From: Variovorax paradoxus
GTDB taxonomy: Bacteria; Pseudomonadota; Gammaproteobacteria; Burkholderiales; Burkholderiaceae_C
Assembly: GCF_030815855.1 (NCBI RefSeq)
Contig: NZ_JAUSXG010000001.1
Coordinates: 5,580,001-5,644,000, forward strand
DNA: 64,000 nucleotides
Reading direction: 5' to 3'
Each line of letters begins with the position of its first letter. Position 1 is the first letter of the stretch. The translations under genes were made by a program, and so were the position numbers. Under the pieces are notes generated by a model. That model did not search any database. It worked only from the letters and a program-made list of their open reading frames with translations, and had not been told where the DNA came from. Below, one piece after another: positions 35,060 to 42,451 of this stretch.

Positions 35060-35647
35060 TTATCCCGGCCGGAAAACATGCAGCTGCGCGTGATACAGCA
35101 GCATCACCGTCTTGGCGTCGGCGATGCGCCCGTCGGCCACCATCCCCAGCGCCTCGTCGATGCCGAGTTCGAGCACCTCGATGTCCTCGCCCTCGTCGGC
35201 CAGACCACCGCCGTCGCCCACGCGCATCGAAGGCTCGTACTCGGCGATGAAGAAGTGCAGCTTCTCGGTCACCGAGCCCGGGCTCATGAAGGCTTCGAAG
35301 ATCTTCTGCACCGCGCCGAGCCGGTAGCCCAGCTCTTCTTCCACTTCGGCGCGAATGCGCTCCTCGGGCGCCGCGTTGTCGAGCAGGCCGGCCGCCGCCT
35401 CGATCAGCAGGTCGTCGTGGCCGTTGACGAAGGCCGGATAGCGGAACTGCCGCGTCAGCAGCACCGTGCGCTGAGCCAGGTTGTACGGAAGCAGCGTGGC
35501 GCCGTTGCCGCGGTCGTAGGTTTCACGGTGCATGCGCTGCCATTGGCCGTCGTTGCGGCGCCAGTCGAAGGCGGTGGTCTTCAGCGTGTACCAGTTGTCG
35601 GAAAGCAGGGTGGCTTCGTGCACCCGGACGCGGTCTTGAAGGGTCAT
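35060..35647 (-). CDS. NUDIX hydrolase, NudK-like
   Basis: The ATG at 35647 gives 195 residues. The body resembles NudK (GDP-mannose pyrophosphatase): TLLPYNLAQRTVLLTRQFRYPAF, DDLLIEAAAGLLDN, and the Nudix region AAPEERIRAEVEEELGY, then FEAFMSPGSVTEKLHFFIAEY. Compared with the Nudix consensus, the first Glu and the Arg of the REU triplet are Ala here, while the EE pair that binds metal is kept (EVEEELGY). NudK itself has Lys for that Arg, so tolerance is known. Substrate cannot be read. The gene starts 80 bases from the divergent DeoR gene. Confidence 0.85.
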   Translation of the reverse strand: MTLQDRVRVHEATLLSDNWYTLKTTAFDWRRNDGQWQRMHRETYDRGNGATLLPYNLAQRTVLLTRQFRYPAFVNGHDDLLIEAAAGLLDNAAPEERIRAEVEEELGYRLGAVQKIFEAFMSPGSVTEKLHFFIAEYEPSMRVGDGGGLADEGEDIEVLELGIDEALGMVADGRIADAKTVMLLYHAQLHVFRPG

Positions 35648-35727
35648 GGTGCCAAAGCTTATGCGTAAATTCGTGCAGAAACAAGAAAATTCGTGCAACT
35701 CGCAGCTTGGCCGGATACGATCGGGCG

Positions 35728-36492
35728 ATGCTCACCCGCCAGCGCAAGCAACACATCCTCTCGGTCCTGCAGCGCGACGGCAATGTCGTCGCCAAGTCGC
35801 TCAGCGAGGCGCTGGCGCTGTCGGAAGACACCATTCGCCGCGACCTGCGGGAGCTGGCCGCCGAGGGGCTGCTGCAGCGCGTGCACGGCGGCGCGCTGCC
35901 GCTCGCCAGGGCCGAAGCTGATTTCGCGGGCCGCCTGCAGCTCGCGACCGAGGAGAAAGTCGCCATCGGCCGCGCCGCGGCACGGCTGGTGCGGCCAAGC
36001 CAAGTGGTGTTCATCGACGGCGGCACCACGGCCGTCCAGATGGCGCGGCACCTGCCGAAGAACCTGCGCGCCACGGTGGTGACGCACAGCCCGTCGGTGG
36101 CGGTCGAGCTGGTCGGCCACGCCGATGTGGAAATGGTGCTGATCGGCGGGCGCCTTTTCAGGCATTCGATGGTCGCGGTGGGCGCCGCGGCCATGGACGC
36201 CATCTCGCGCATCCATGCCGACGTCTGCTTTCTGGGCGTGACCGGCGTGCACGCCGAAGCGGGGCTGACCACCGGCGATGTGGAGGAAGCCGCGATCAAG
36301 CGCGCGCTGATGGCGGCTGCCGCGGAGACAGTGGTGCTGGCCTCGTCGGAAAAAATCGGCGCCGCTTCAGCCTGGGTAATCAACCCTGTTTCGGCCGCCA
36401 CGAGCCTCCTGGTGTCGCCGGAAGCGCCCGCCCCGGCGCTCGCGGCCCTGCGCAAGGCGGGGTTGGCCATCTTGCGCAGCGACGCCGGCTGA
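35728..36492 (+). CDS. DeoR-family transcriptional regulator
   Basis: The ATG at 35728 (a TTG at 35707 is also possible) gives 254 residues. The N-terminal helix-turn-helix is the DeoR signature (ALSEDTIRRDLRELAAEGLL, then QRVHGGALP), followed by the DeoRC sensor domain with QVVFIDGGTTAVQMARHL and FLGVTGVHAEAGLTTGD. DeoR proteins usually repress sugar or nucleoside genes and bind a phosphorylated sugar. The neighbours are an unrelated NUDIX hydrolase (divergent) and an EamA permease 75 bases downstream; the latter could be a target. The effector is unknown. Confidence 0.9.
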   Translation: MLTRQRKQHILSVLQRDGNVVAKSLSEALALSEDTIRRDLRELAAEGLLQRVHGGALPLARAEADFAGRLQLATEEKVAIGRAAARLVRPSQVVFIDGGTTAVQMARHLPKNLRATVVTHSPSVAVELVGHADVEMVLIGGRLFRHSMVAVGAAAMDAISRIHADVCFLGVTGVHAEAGLTTGDVEEAAIKRALMAAAAETVVLASSEKIGAASAWVINPVSAATSLLVSPEAPAPALAALRKAGLAILRSDAG

Positions 36493-36567
36493 CGGGCGCC
36501 GTCACACCAGATTTGCCCGATTCGCCCTTGGCCGGCGGAGCGGCGGCGGCCCCTCGATAATCGGGGG

Positions 36568-37587
36568 ATGCCTGCCACGATCCGTTTCTCGCCCCGCACG
36601 CTCGGCATCGGTGCGGCCGTGGTCACCGTGCTGGTCTGGACCGCCTTCATCGTGATCGCCCGAGCCTCGGCCGGACGCTCGCTCACGCCCTTCGACCTGG
36701 CCCTGGCGCGCATTTGCGGCGCCAGCCTGGTGCTGGTTCCATGGGGCGCCTGGCTGGTCATGAAGAGCCGTCGCGAGCCACAGGGCGGCACCGTCTCGTC
36801 GTTGTTCGGTCTTTCGCCGCTGTCGCTGCAGGTGACCGCCACCGCCGGCGTCTTCGGCGGCCTGGCGTACGCCATGCTGGCCTACAGCGGCTTCTTTTTC
36901 GCACCCGCCGGCCATGCCGCGGTGCTGATGCCGGGCAGCCTGCCGCTGTGGACCACGCTGCTGGCCGCGCTGGTGCTGCGCGATCGCATCACGCCGGGCC
37001 GCGCGTTCGGCCTTGCGCTGATCGTTGCCGGCGATCTCGTGGTCGGTGGGCGCAGCCTGCTGCACGCCTTCGAGGGCGGCGAGGTCTGGAAGGGCGATCT
37101 GCTCTTCATGGGCGCGGCCTTCTGCTGGGCCTGCTACAGCGTCGTGGCGCGCCGCCACGGGCTCGATGCGGTGCGCGCCACCATCGCCATCACCGTCTTT
37201 GCACTGCTCACCTATGTGCCCGTCTACAGCCTGCTGGTGGCGGGCGATGCGGTCGTGAGCCACATCGGTACCGCGCCCTGGGGCGAGGTAGCGTTTCAGA
37301 TGCTGTTCCAGGGCGTCGGCTCGGTGGTGATCTCGGGCATTACCTTCACGAAGATGATTCAGTACTTCGGGCCGGTGCGCAGCACCATGATCACGGCATT
37401 GGTGCCCGGTCTCTCGGCCTTTGGCGCGGTGATCTGGCTCGACGAACCGCTCTACTGGAACCTGATTGCCGGCCTGCTGCTGGTCACCGCCGGCATCCTG
37501 TTCGGCGTGCAGAAGGCCGCCGCGGGCCGCCCGGCCGCAAGGCCCGCGGTTCCGGTCGCCGCAGCCATGGGACGCCGCGATGCATAA
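36568..37587 (+). CDS. EamA/DMT-family membrane transporter
   Basis: A 339-residue integral membrane protein with about ten hydrophobic segments in two EamA repeats, of which the first starts VVTVLVWTAFIVIARAS and the second WKGDLLFMGAAFCWACYSV. The characteristic Pro/Gly pattern near the end of each repeat is present (VLMPGSLPLWTTLLAALVL; ITALVPGLSAFGAVIWLDE). Substrate is unknown; family members export amino acids or metabolites. The C-terminus, Ala/Pro-rich, overlaps the tsaB start by eight bases, so the permease is transcribed with a tRNA-modification gene. Confidence 0.88.
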   Translation: MPATIRFSPRTLGIGAAVVTVLVWTAFIVIARASAGRSLTPFDLALARICGASLVLVPWGAWLVMKSRREPQGGTVSSLFGLSPLSLQVTATAGVFGGLAYAMLAYSGFFFAPAGHAAVLMPGSLPLWTTLLAALVLRDRITPGRAFGLALIVAGDLVVGGRSLLHAFEGGEVWKGDLLFMGAAFCWACYSVVARRHGLDAVRATIAITVFALLTYVPVYSLLVAGDAVVSHIGTAPWGEVAFQMLFQGVGSVVISGITFTKMIQYFGPVRSTMITALVPGLSAFGAVIWLDEPLYWNLIAGLLLVTAGILFGVQKAAAGRPAARPAVPVAAAMGRRDA

Positions 37588-38296
37588 GCTCCTGGCTTTC
37601 GACACCAGCACCGAGCACCTGTCGCTCGCGGTGCGCCACGGCGAGCGCCTGTTCACGCACAACGGAGCGGGCGGCGCCCAGGCCTCGAGCACGCTGATCC
37701 CGCTCATCCTGCAGTTGCTGGCCGAGGCCGGGCTCGAACTGGCCGCGCTCGACGCCATCGCCTTCGGCCGCGGTCCGGGTTCCTTCACCGGCCTGCGCAC
37801 CGCCTGTTCCGTGGCGCAGGGCCTGGCTTTCGGCGCCGGCGTGCGGCTGCTGCCCGTCGACACGCTGCTGGCCGTGGCCGAGGAAGCGCGCCATGCCTTC
37901 GGCGCCCGCCAAGTGGTCGCTGTGCTCGATGCGCGCATGGACCAGCTCTATGCCGCGCGCTACGACTTCGATGGCGGCGGCGCGCTGGGCGGCACGGACG
38001 ACGAGCCGCTGCTGCTCGCGCCCGAAGCACTCGAAGTGCCCGCCGGCTGGTCGCTTGCAGGCAACGCCTTTGCCGCCTACGGCCCGCGCCTCGCGCCCGC
38101 CGCGGCGCGCCATGAGGCGCTGCCGACCGCCACCGCGATGCTCCGGCTGGCGCCTGCGCTGCTGGCCGCCGGACGCACTGTCGATGCGGCACATGCCTGG
38201 CCGCTGTATGTTCGCGATAAAGTGGCGCAAACCACGGAAGAGCGTGCCGCCATCAAGGCGGCCGCGGTTGCGATTTCACCGGTGTCCCACCGATGA
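37580..38296 (+). CDS. tsaB: tRNA t6A synthesis scaffold protein TsaB
   Basis: TsaB pairs with TsaD and TsaE to transfer threonylcarbamoyl to tRNA A37. The ATG at 37580 gives 238 residues with the ASKHA-type start LLAFDTSTEHLSLAV and the diagnostic GRGPGSFTGLRTACSVAQ, followed by VVAVLDARMDQLYAARYD. It lacks the metal site of TsaD, as expected. It starts within the EamA gene and its stop overlaps rimI by four bases; tsaB-rimI-udg is a common beta-proteobacterial order. Confidence 0.93.
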   Translation: MHKLLAFDTSTEHLSLAVRHGERLFTHNGAGGAQASSTLIPLILQLLAEAGLELAALDAIAFGRGPGSFTGLRTACSVAQGLAFGAGVRLLPVDTLLAVAEEARHAFGARQVVAVLDARMDQLYAARYDFDGGGALGGTDDEPLLLAPEALEVPAGWSLAGNAFAAYGPRLAPAAARHEALPTATAMLRLAPALLAAGRTVDAAHAWPLYVRDKVAQTTEERAAIKAAAVAISPVSHR

Positions 38297-38835
38297 GTGC
38301 CGTTCTTCAGCCCGTCGAAGCCCGACTCGAACCGCTCACCATCGAGCGGCTCGAGGCTGTCTGCGCGGTGGAACAGACGGCCTACAGCCATCCCTGGACA
38401 CGGGCGAACTTCATCGACTCGATGGCCGTCGGCTACCAGTGCCAATGCCTGCTCGCGCCGGCCTCGCTGCCGCACCTGGCGACGCCGGTCACCAGCCTTG
38501 GCGAAACGCTGATCGGCTATTACGTCGCCATGAAGGGCGTCGACGAAGTGCACCTGCTCAATATCACCGTGGCACCGGCTTTCCAGCGCCAGGGCTGGGC
38601 GCCGCTCATGCTTGAAGCGCTGACCGGCTGGTCGCGCGGCGAAGGCGCGCTGTGGCTCTGGCTGGAGGTGCGCCAAAGCAACCAGCGCGCGCTCGACATT
38701 TATGTGCGCCAGGGTTTCCGCAGCGTGGGCGTGCGCAAGGGCTACTACCCGGCGCACGATGGCAAGCGCGAAGACGCCGTGGTCATGAGCCTGAGATTGA
38801 ACGAAACAGGCTCGGCCTGGGGAGCCTTGCGATGA
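38293..38835 (+). CDS. rimI: Ribosomal protein S18 alanine N-acetyltransferase RimI
   Basis: GNAT acetyltransferase that acetylates the N-terminus of S18. The 180-residue protein has the RimI-style substrate segment VCAVEQTAYSHPWTRANF, the acetyl-CoA motif VAPAFQRQGWAPLMLEAL, and LEVRQSNQRALDIYVRQGF, with the conserved Tyr in GVRKGYY. In the loop QRQGWA the usual Gly is Trp, so the CoA motif reads QxxGW rather than QxxGxG. It overlaps tsaB by four bases at the start and a 22-codon reading frame by four bases at the end. Confidence 0.9.
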   Translation: MSAVLQPVEARLEPLTIERLEAVCAVEQTAYSHPWTRANFIDSMAVGYQCQCLLAPASLPHLATPVTSLGETLIGYYVAMKGVDEVHLLNITVAPAFQRQGWAPLMLEALTGWSRGEGALWLWLEVRQSNQRALDIYVRQGFRSVGVRKGYYPAHDGKREDAVVMSLRLNETGSAWGALR

Positions 38836-38900
38836 GCGCCGCGCCGGGTCGCCCCAACCAAGCTCGCAACGCAGCGCGTCGCGCGGAGGTTTTCTTATGA
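38832..38900 (+). CDS. 22-codon open frame coupling rimI and udg
   Basis: An ATG at 38832 overlaps the rimI stop (ATGA) and reads 22 codons to a TGA at 38898-38900 that itself overlaps the next ATG (38897). It therefore overlaps the genes on both sides by four bases. The Arg/Ala-rich peptide ([11 protein letters not shown] at its end) matches nothing I know. It could be a coupling leader that carries ribosomes to the GGAGG site for udg, a fragment of an older longer gene, or chance. Confidence 0.3.
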   Translation: MSAAPGRPNQARNAARRAEVFL

Positions 38901-39697
38901 GCGCGGTACAGACATTGAAGCTCGACGCACGCCGGCGCGCGATGCTCGACGAGATGGGTGTGAAGGTCTGGTGGCCGATGCCCGAAGCGGTCGAGGCGGC
39001 GCCCGTTGCCGCAGAGGCAAAAGCGGTTGTTGCGGAGCCGCTGCCCGTGGACGAGCGCGAACCGTACGTTGCCGAGGCGCCCGTGGTGCCTGTTGCGCCG
39101 CCCGCCCATGCGCCGGCCGCGCGGCCCACTGCGGCGCAGCCTCCTATGGCACGCCCCGCGGCCGCACCGCTCGCCCACGGCGCCGCCGTGCTGGTCGAAG
39201 CGCCCCGCCGCCTCTACGCCGAGGCCGGAGCCGGGCCGGGGCAAGGCGGCTGGCTGGTCGTCGCCGACATGCCACCCGAAGCCGACGGCCATGGCGAGCC
39301 CTTTGCGGGCGACGCCGGCAAGCTGCTCGACAACATGCTGCGCGCGCTCAAGCTGCACGACGGCAAGACGCCGGTGCACCTGATGCGCACGCACCGCGGC
39401 GTGGCCGCCGGCCAGCCCGGCAGCCCGCGTCCCATGGCCGAGGCTTTCGAGGAACATGCCGCCGCGCTGGCGCCGACCCTGGTGCTCGCCATGGGTCCCT
39501 TGGCCGCGCAAAGCCTGATGCAAAGTGCCGACCCGCTCGGCAAGCTGCGCGGCCGGGCCGTGCCGCTGCCCTCGGTCGGCGGCGTGCCAGTGGTGGCGAC
39601 CTATCACCCGGCGTACCTGCTGCGAAACCCCGCCGACAAGGCGCGCGCCTGGGCCGACCTGTGCCTGGCCGCTGAACAGCAAACGCCGTCGAATTAA
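38897..39697 (+). CDS. Uracil-DNA-glycosylase-like protein with degenerate motifs
   Basis: A 266-residue protein starting at ATG 38897 with a good GGAGG site. Residues 1-27 begin [19 protein letters not shown], as in beta-proteobacterial relatives, followed by a Pro/Ala-rich linker to about residue 95. The C-terminal part is a UDG fold: [19 protein letters not shown] (motif 1 region), [13 protein letters not shown], and [20 protein letters not shown] (motif 2 with the His). The catalytic GEAPGxxED stretch of family 4 enzymes is replaced by [11 protein letters not shown], and the four Fe-S cysteines are absent (only one Cys in the protein). It may be an inactive or altered glycosylase. It sits at the usual place after rimI. 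Confidence 0.8.
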   Translation: MSAVQTLKLDARRRAMLDEMGVKVWWPMPEAVEAAPVAAEAKAVVAEPLPVDEREPYVAEAPVVPVAPPAHAPAARPTAAQPPMARPAAAPLAHGAAVLVEAPRRLYAEAGAGPGQGGWLVVADMPPEADGHGEPFAGDAGKLLDNMLRALKLHDGKTPVHLMRTHRGVAAGQPGSPRPMAEAFEEHAAALAPTLVLAMGPLAAQSLMQSADPLGKLRGRAVPLPSVGGVPVVATYHPAYLLRNPADKARAWADLCLAAEQQTPSN

Positions 39698-39731
39698 TGG
39701 GCGGCGGGCGGGTTCCGTAAAATCGGGCCCC

Positions 39732-40556
39732 ATGACTTTCCTCGACAAGCTGGCCACCGCACAGCAAAAAAACGGTTCGCTGCTCTGCGTGGGGCTCGAT
39801 CCGGAGCCAGCCAAGTTCCCGGGGCAGCTCAAGGGCGACGCGGGCCGCATCTATGACTTCTGCGCGCGCATCGTCGATGCGACGGCCGACCTGGTCATCG
39901 CCTTCAAGCCGCAGATCGCCTACTTCGCGGCCCACCGCGCCGAAGCCCAGCTCGAACAATTGATGGAGCACATGCGCCGCAACGCGCCCCATGTGCCGGT
40001 GATCCTGGACGCCAAGCGCGGCGACATCGGCTCCACGGCCGAGCAGTACGCGATCGAGGCCTTCGAGCGCTATGGCGCCGATGCGGTGACGCTGTCGCCC
40101 TTCATGGGCTTCGATTCGGTGGCGCCGTACCTCAAGCACGAAGGCAAGGGCGCCTTTTTGCTGTGCCGTACCAGCAACCCGGGCGGCTCCGACCTGCAGG
40201 GCCAGCGGCTGGCGGACATCGACGGCCAGCCCTTCCTCTACGAGCATGTGGCCAAGCTCGCGCAGGGCCCATGGAACCTCAACGGCCAGCTCGGCCTCGT
40301 GGTGGGCGCCACCTACCCGGCGGAGATCGAGCGCGTGCGCGAACTCGCGCCGACGGTGCCGCTGCTGATTCCGGGCGTCGGCGCACAGGGTGGCGATGCG
40401 GTGGCCACGGTGCGCGCCGGCTGGCGCCCCGATGCGCCGATCATCGTGAACTCGTCCCGCGCAATCATCTACGCCTCATCGGGCGACGACTTTGCCGCCG
40501 CGGCGAAGAACGCCGCGCGCATCACACGCGACGCGCTCGAGGCAGCGAAGCCCTGA
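39732..40556 (+). CDS. pyrF: Orotidine 5'-phosphate decarboxylase
   Basis: Final step of UMP synthesis. The ATG at 39732 gives 274 residues, the long (type 2) bacterial form: [33 protein letters not shown], the catalytic [17 protein letters not shown] with the Lys-Asp dyad, [31 protein letters not shown] and [11 protein letters not shown]. The conserved phosphate-binding Arg in [11 protein letters not shown] is present. It follows udg after 34 bases and is convergent with the XRE-like gene (12-base gap). Confidence 0.97.
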   Translation: MTFLDKLATAQQKNGSLLCVGLDPEPAKFPGQLKGDAGRIYDFCARIVDATADLVIAFKPQIAYFAAHRAEAQLEQLMEHMRRNAPHVPVILDAKRGDIGSTAEQYAIEAFERYGADAVTLSPFMGFDSVAPYLKHEGKGAFLLCRTSNPGGSDLQGQRLADIDGQPFLYEHVAKLAQGPWNLNGQLGLVVGATYPAEIERVRELAPTVPLLIPGVGAQGGDAVATVRAGWRPDAPIIVNSSRAIIYASSGDDFAAAAKNAARITRDALEAAKP

Positions 40557-40568
40557 GAGCCCTGACCG

Positions 40569-41303
40569 TCAGGCGCGGCGGAGCCTGGTGAACGCTTCGA
40601 ACTCCCAGTTCCGCATGCCCAGCAGCAGCGTGTAGCCCTCGCGGTCCTTCGCCGAGAGCTTCTGGTCCGTCTGGTGCTGCTGCGCGAAGTCCTGCGCGAC
40701 GCGCTGCAGGCGCTCCAGGAATGCCGGGGCCAGCGAGCGGCTGATCGAGCCGTGCACCAGCAGCAGCCCCTCGGCCGGACCGTCGAAGCCGCCGCGGTAG
40801 TAGTCGAGCACCACGTTCTCGCGAAAGAACTCCATCACCGGGCCGTGCGGCCGCCAGCGGAAGGTCTTGGCCAGCTTCAGCCGGTAGCGGTTCAGCGGCC
40901 GCAGTTCGATGATGCCGATGCGGTCCAGCTGCGCCAGGCAGCCGATGCACTCGGCTTCGCTGATGCGGTACGAAGCCACGATCTGCTCCAGCGTCCACTG
41001 GCTCAGCACGCTGATGGCCACCAGCAGCAGCTTCTTGTCCTTGACCACCGCCTTTTCCTGTTCCTGCGTGAGCTCCTTCAGCAGCGGCTGGGCGTCGGCC
41101 ACGCGGCGGGCCAGTTCGGCGAAGTCGATCTTGAGTGCACGGCAGATCGCGTCGACCCGCGACAGCGGCATGTCGCTCTTGGCCAGCATGCGCTTGACGC
41201 TGGATTCGGCCATGTCGAGCGAGCGCGCCAGGTCGGCGTAGGTCATGCGGGCGCTCTTGAGTTCGTTCTTGAGGGCTTGGACAAGGTCGACGGTGGTGCT
41301 CAT
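40569..41303 (-). CDS. XRE-type helix-turn-helix regulator with extra domain
   Basis: A 244-residue protein whose first 65 residues form a helix-turn-helix (MTYADLARSLDMAESSVKR and AICRALKIDFAELARRV). The other 180 residues are mixed helical, including VISVLSQWTLEQIV-like ISVLSQWTLEQIVASYRIS and a C-terminal part with GLLLVHGSISRSLAPAFLERL; this architecture occurs in poorly studied regulators of beta-proteobacteria, and no ligand is known. It is divergent from a CREST-like membrane protein (141-base gap). A GGTATC inverted repeat is 24 bases upstream of its start, so it probably controls itself and perhaps the membrane gene. Confidence 0.8.
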   Translation of the reverse strand: MSTTVDLVQALKNELKSARMTYADLARSLDMAESSVKRMLAKSDMPLSRVDAICRALKIDFAELARRVADAQPLLKELTQEQEKAVVKDKKLLLVAISVLSQWTLEQIVASYRISEAECIGCLAQLDRIGIIELRPLNRYRLKLAKTFRWRPHGPVMEFFRENVVLDYYRGGFDGPAEGLLLVHGSISRSLAPAFLERLQRVAQDFAQQHQTDQKLSAKDREGYTLLLGMRNWEFEAFTRLRRA

Positions 41304-41326
41304 GAAAGGTGGCTTATGCGGAGAGG

Positions 41327-41345
41327 GGTATCGAAAAAGGATACC
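41327..41345. promoter_or_regulatory. Candidate operator for the XRE-like regulator
   Basis: GGTATC (41327-41332), a seven-base spacer and GATACC (41340-41345) form a perfect inverted repeat. Further related copies, ATACC and GTATCGA, follow at about 41360-41373. The cluster sits in the divergent promoter of the regulator and the CREST-like gene. Confidence 0.5.
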
Positions 41346-41444
41346 GAAAGGTGTGAATTAATACCTCGTATCGATTCTCGATGCCTGTAGAGGCGCTGGC
41401 AACTAAATTCCGCGGCTCGTACCACCCATCCAACGAGGACCGCC

Positions 41445-42299
41445 ATGCTCCTGCCCACCCTCAGCCGCCGCGAACGCGGACTGTTCTTCACTTTTGCGCT
41501 GCTCGCGTTGGTGGCCCTCTTCGGACCCGCGCTGCCCGCGGCCGACGTGGCGATTGCTTCGGTGTTCGCCGACGACCGCCACTGGCACGGCCTGCCCAAT
41601 GCGATGGACGTGCTCAGCAACCTGCCGTTCATGCTGATCGGCTTCTGGGGCCTGTACCGGCTCAACCGGATCGACCGGGCCCATCAACAGGCGCTGGCCC
41701 AGTTTCCCCTCGCACCTCCGGCGAACGATCCACCGGACAACACGCTCGACTGCGCCTGGCTTTTCTTCGCCGGGCTGATCGCCACCGCCGCCGGTTCGGC
41801 CTTCTATCACCTGATGCCCGACGCCCCCCGGCTCGCCGCCGACCGCGCCGGCATGGCCGTGGCTTTTGCGGGGCTGATCGGCATCGCGGTCTGCGAGCGC
41901 GTGAGCCAGCGCGCCGGCTGGCCGGCCGCCTGGTTCGTGCTGGCCGCGGGACTGCTTTCGGCCGAGGTGGTGCAGGAAAGCGGCAACGTCCTGCCCTGGG
42001 CGATCGTGCAGTTCGGCGGCATGGCGCTGGTGCTCACGCTCGCGCTGGCCACGCCGATGCGCGGCGCCGTCGGGCTCAAGCTCGGCTGGGTGATCTTCTT
42101 CTATGCACTGGCCAAGGCCTTCGAACTGGCGGACCGCCCGATCTACGAGGCTTCCGGTCACCTGATTTCCGGCCACAGCCTCAAGCACCTGACCGCATCG
42201 CTGGCCGGCCTGCCAGTCCTGGCGGCGCTCAGGAAGCTCGACAGGGGCTGGCGGGCGACGTTGCTGCGGCACAATCCCGACGCAGCCGCCGCGGCTTGA
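41445..42299 (+). CDS. CREST-superfamily-like integral membrane protein
   Basis: A 284-residue protein with seven or eight predicted membrane helices. The residues conserved in the CREST superfamily (alkaline ceramidases, PAQR receptors, Per1) appear in the expected order: Ser118 and His122 (GSAFYHLMP) in one helix, Asp133 (AADRAGMAVAF) in the next, and His244-xxx-His248 (GHSLKHLTA) in the last. These residues make a metal site in the eukaryotic enzymes, so a membrane-embedded hydrolase is likely, with an amide or ester lipid as possible substrate. This is inference; I know no characterised close relative. It is divergent from an XRE-type regulator and followed by a repeat element. Confidence 0.7.
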   Translation: MLLPTLSRRERGLFFTFALLALVALFGPALPAADVAIASVFADDRHWHGLPNAMDVLSNLPFMLIGFWGLYRLNRIDRAHQQALAQFPLAPPANDPPDNTLDCAWLFFAGLIATAAGSAFYHLMPDAPRLAADRAGMAVAFAGLIGIAVCERVSQRAGWPAAWFVLAAGLLSAEVVQESGNVLPWAIVQFGGMALVLTLALATPMRGAVGLKLGWVIFFYALAKAFELADRPIYEASGHLISGHSLKHLTASLAGLPVLAALRKLDRGWRATLLRHNPDAAAAA

Positions 42300-42320
42300 G
42301 ATGACCTAGGCTCGCCCCCG

Positions 42321-42403
42321 GTCTTCGCGCACTTCGTGTCGCTGCGCCAACTCCACCGGGGGGCAACACCAGCGGTCCGGCAAAGCCGGTTCCGCGGTGT
42401 TCC
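42321..42403 (+). repeat. Interspersed intergenic repeat, copy B
   Basis: The second copy of the element at 21775-21863. Here the hairpin half is almost perfect: AACACC-A-GCGG faces CCGC-GGTGTT, and the inner CCGGC-AAA-GCCGG is exact. The left half has GTCTTCGCGCACTTCGTGTC, identical to copy A. It lies between the CREST-like gene and the LplT-PlsC gene, in the same orientation as copy A. Confidence 0.85.
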
Positions 42404-42451
42404 ACGAAGAAGCGTGGGACAGTGTGTAGATAACAAGAGGAGATGTTCCGA

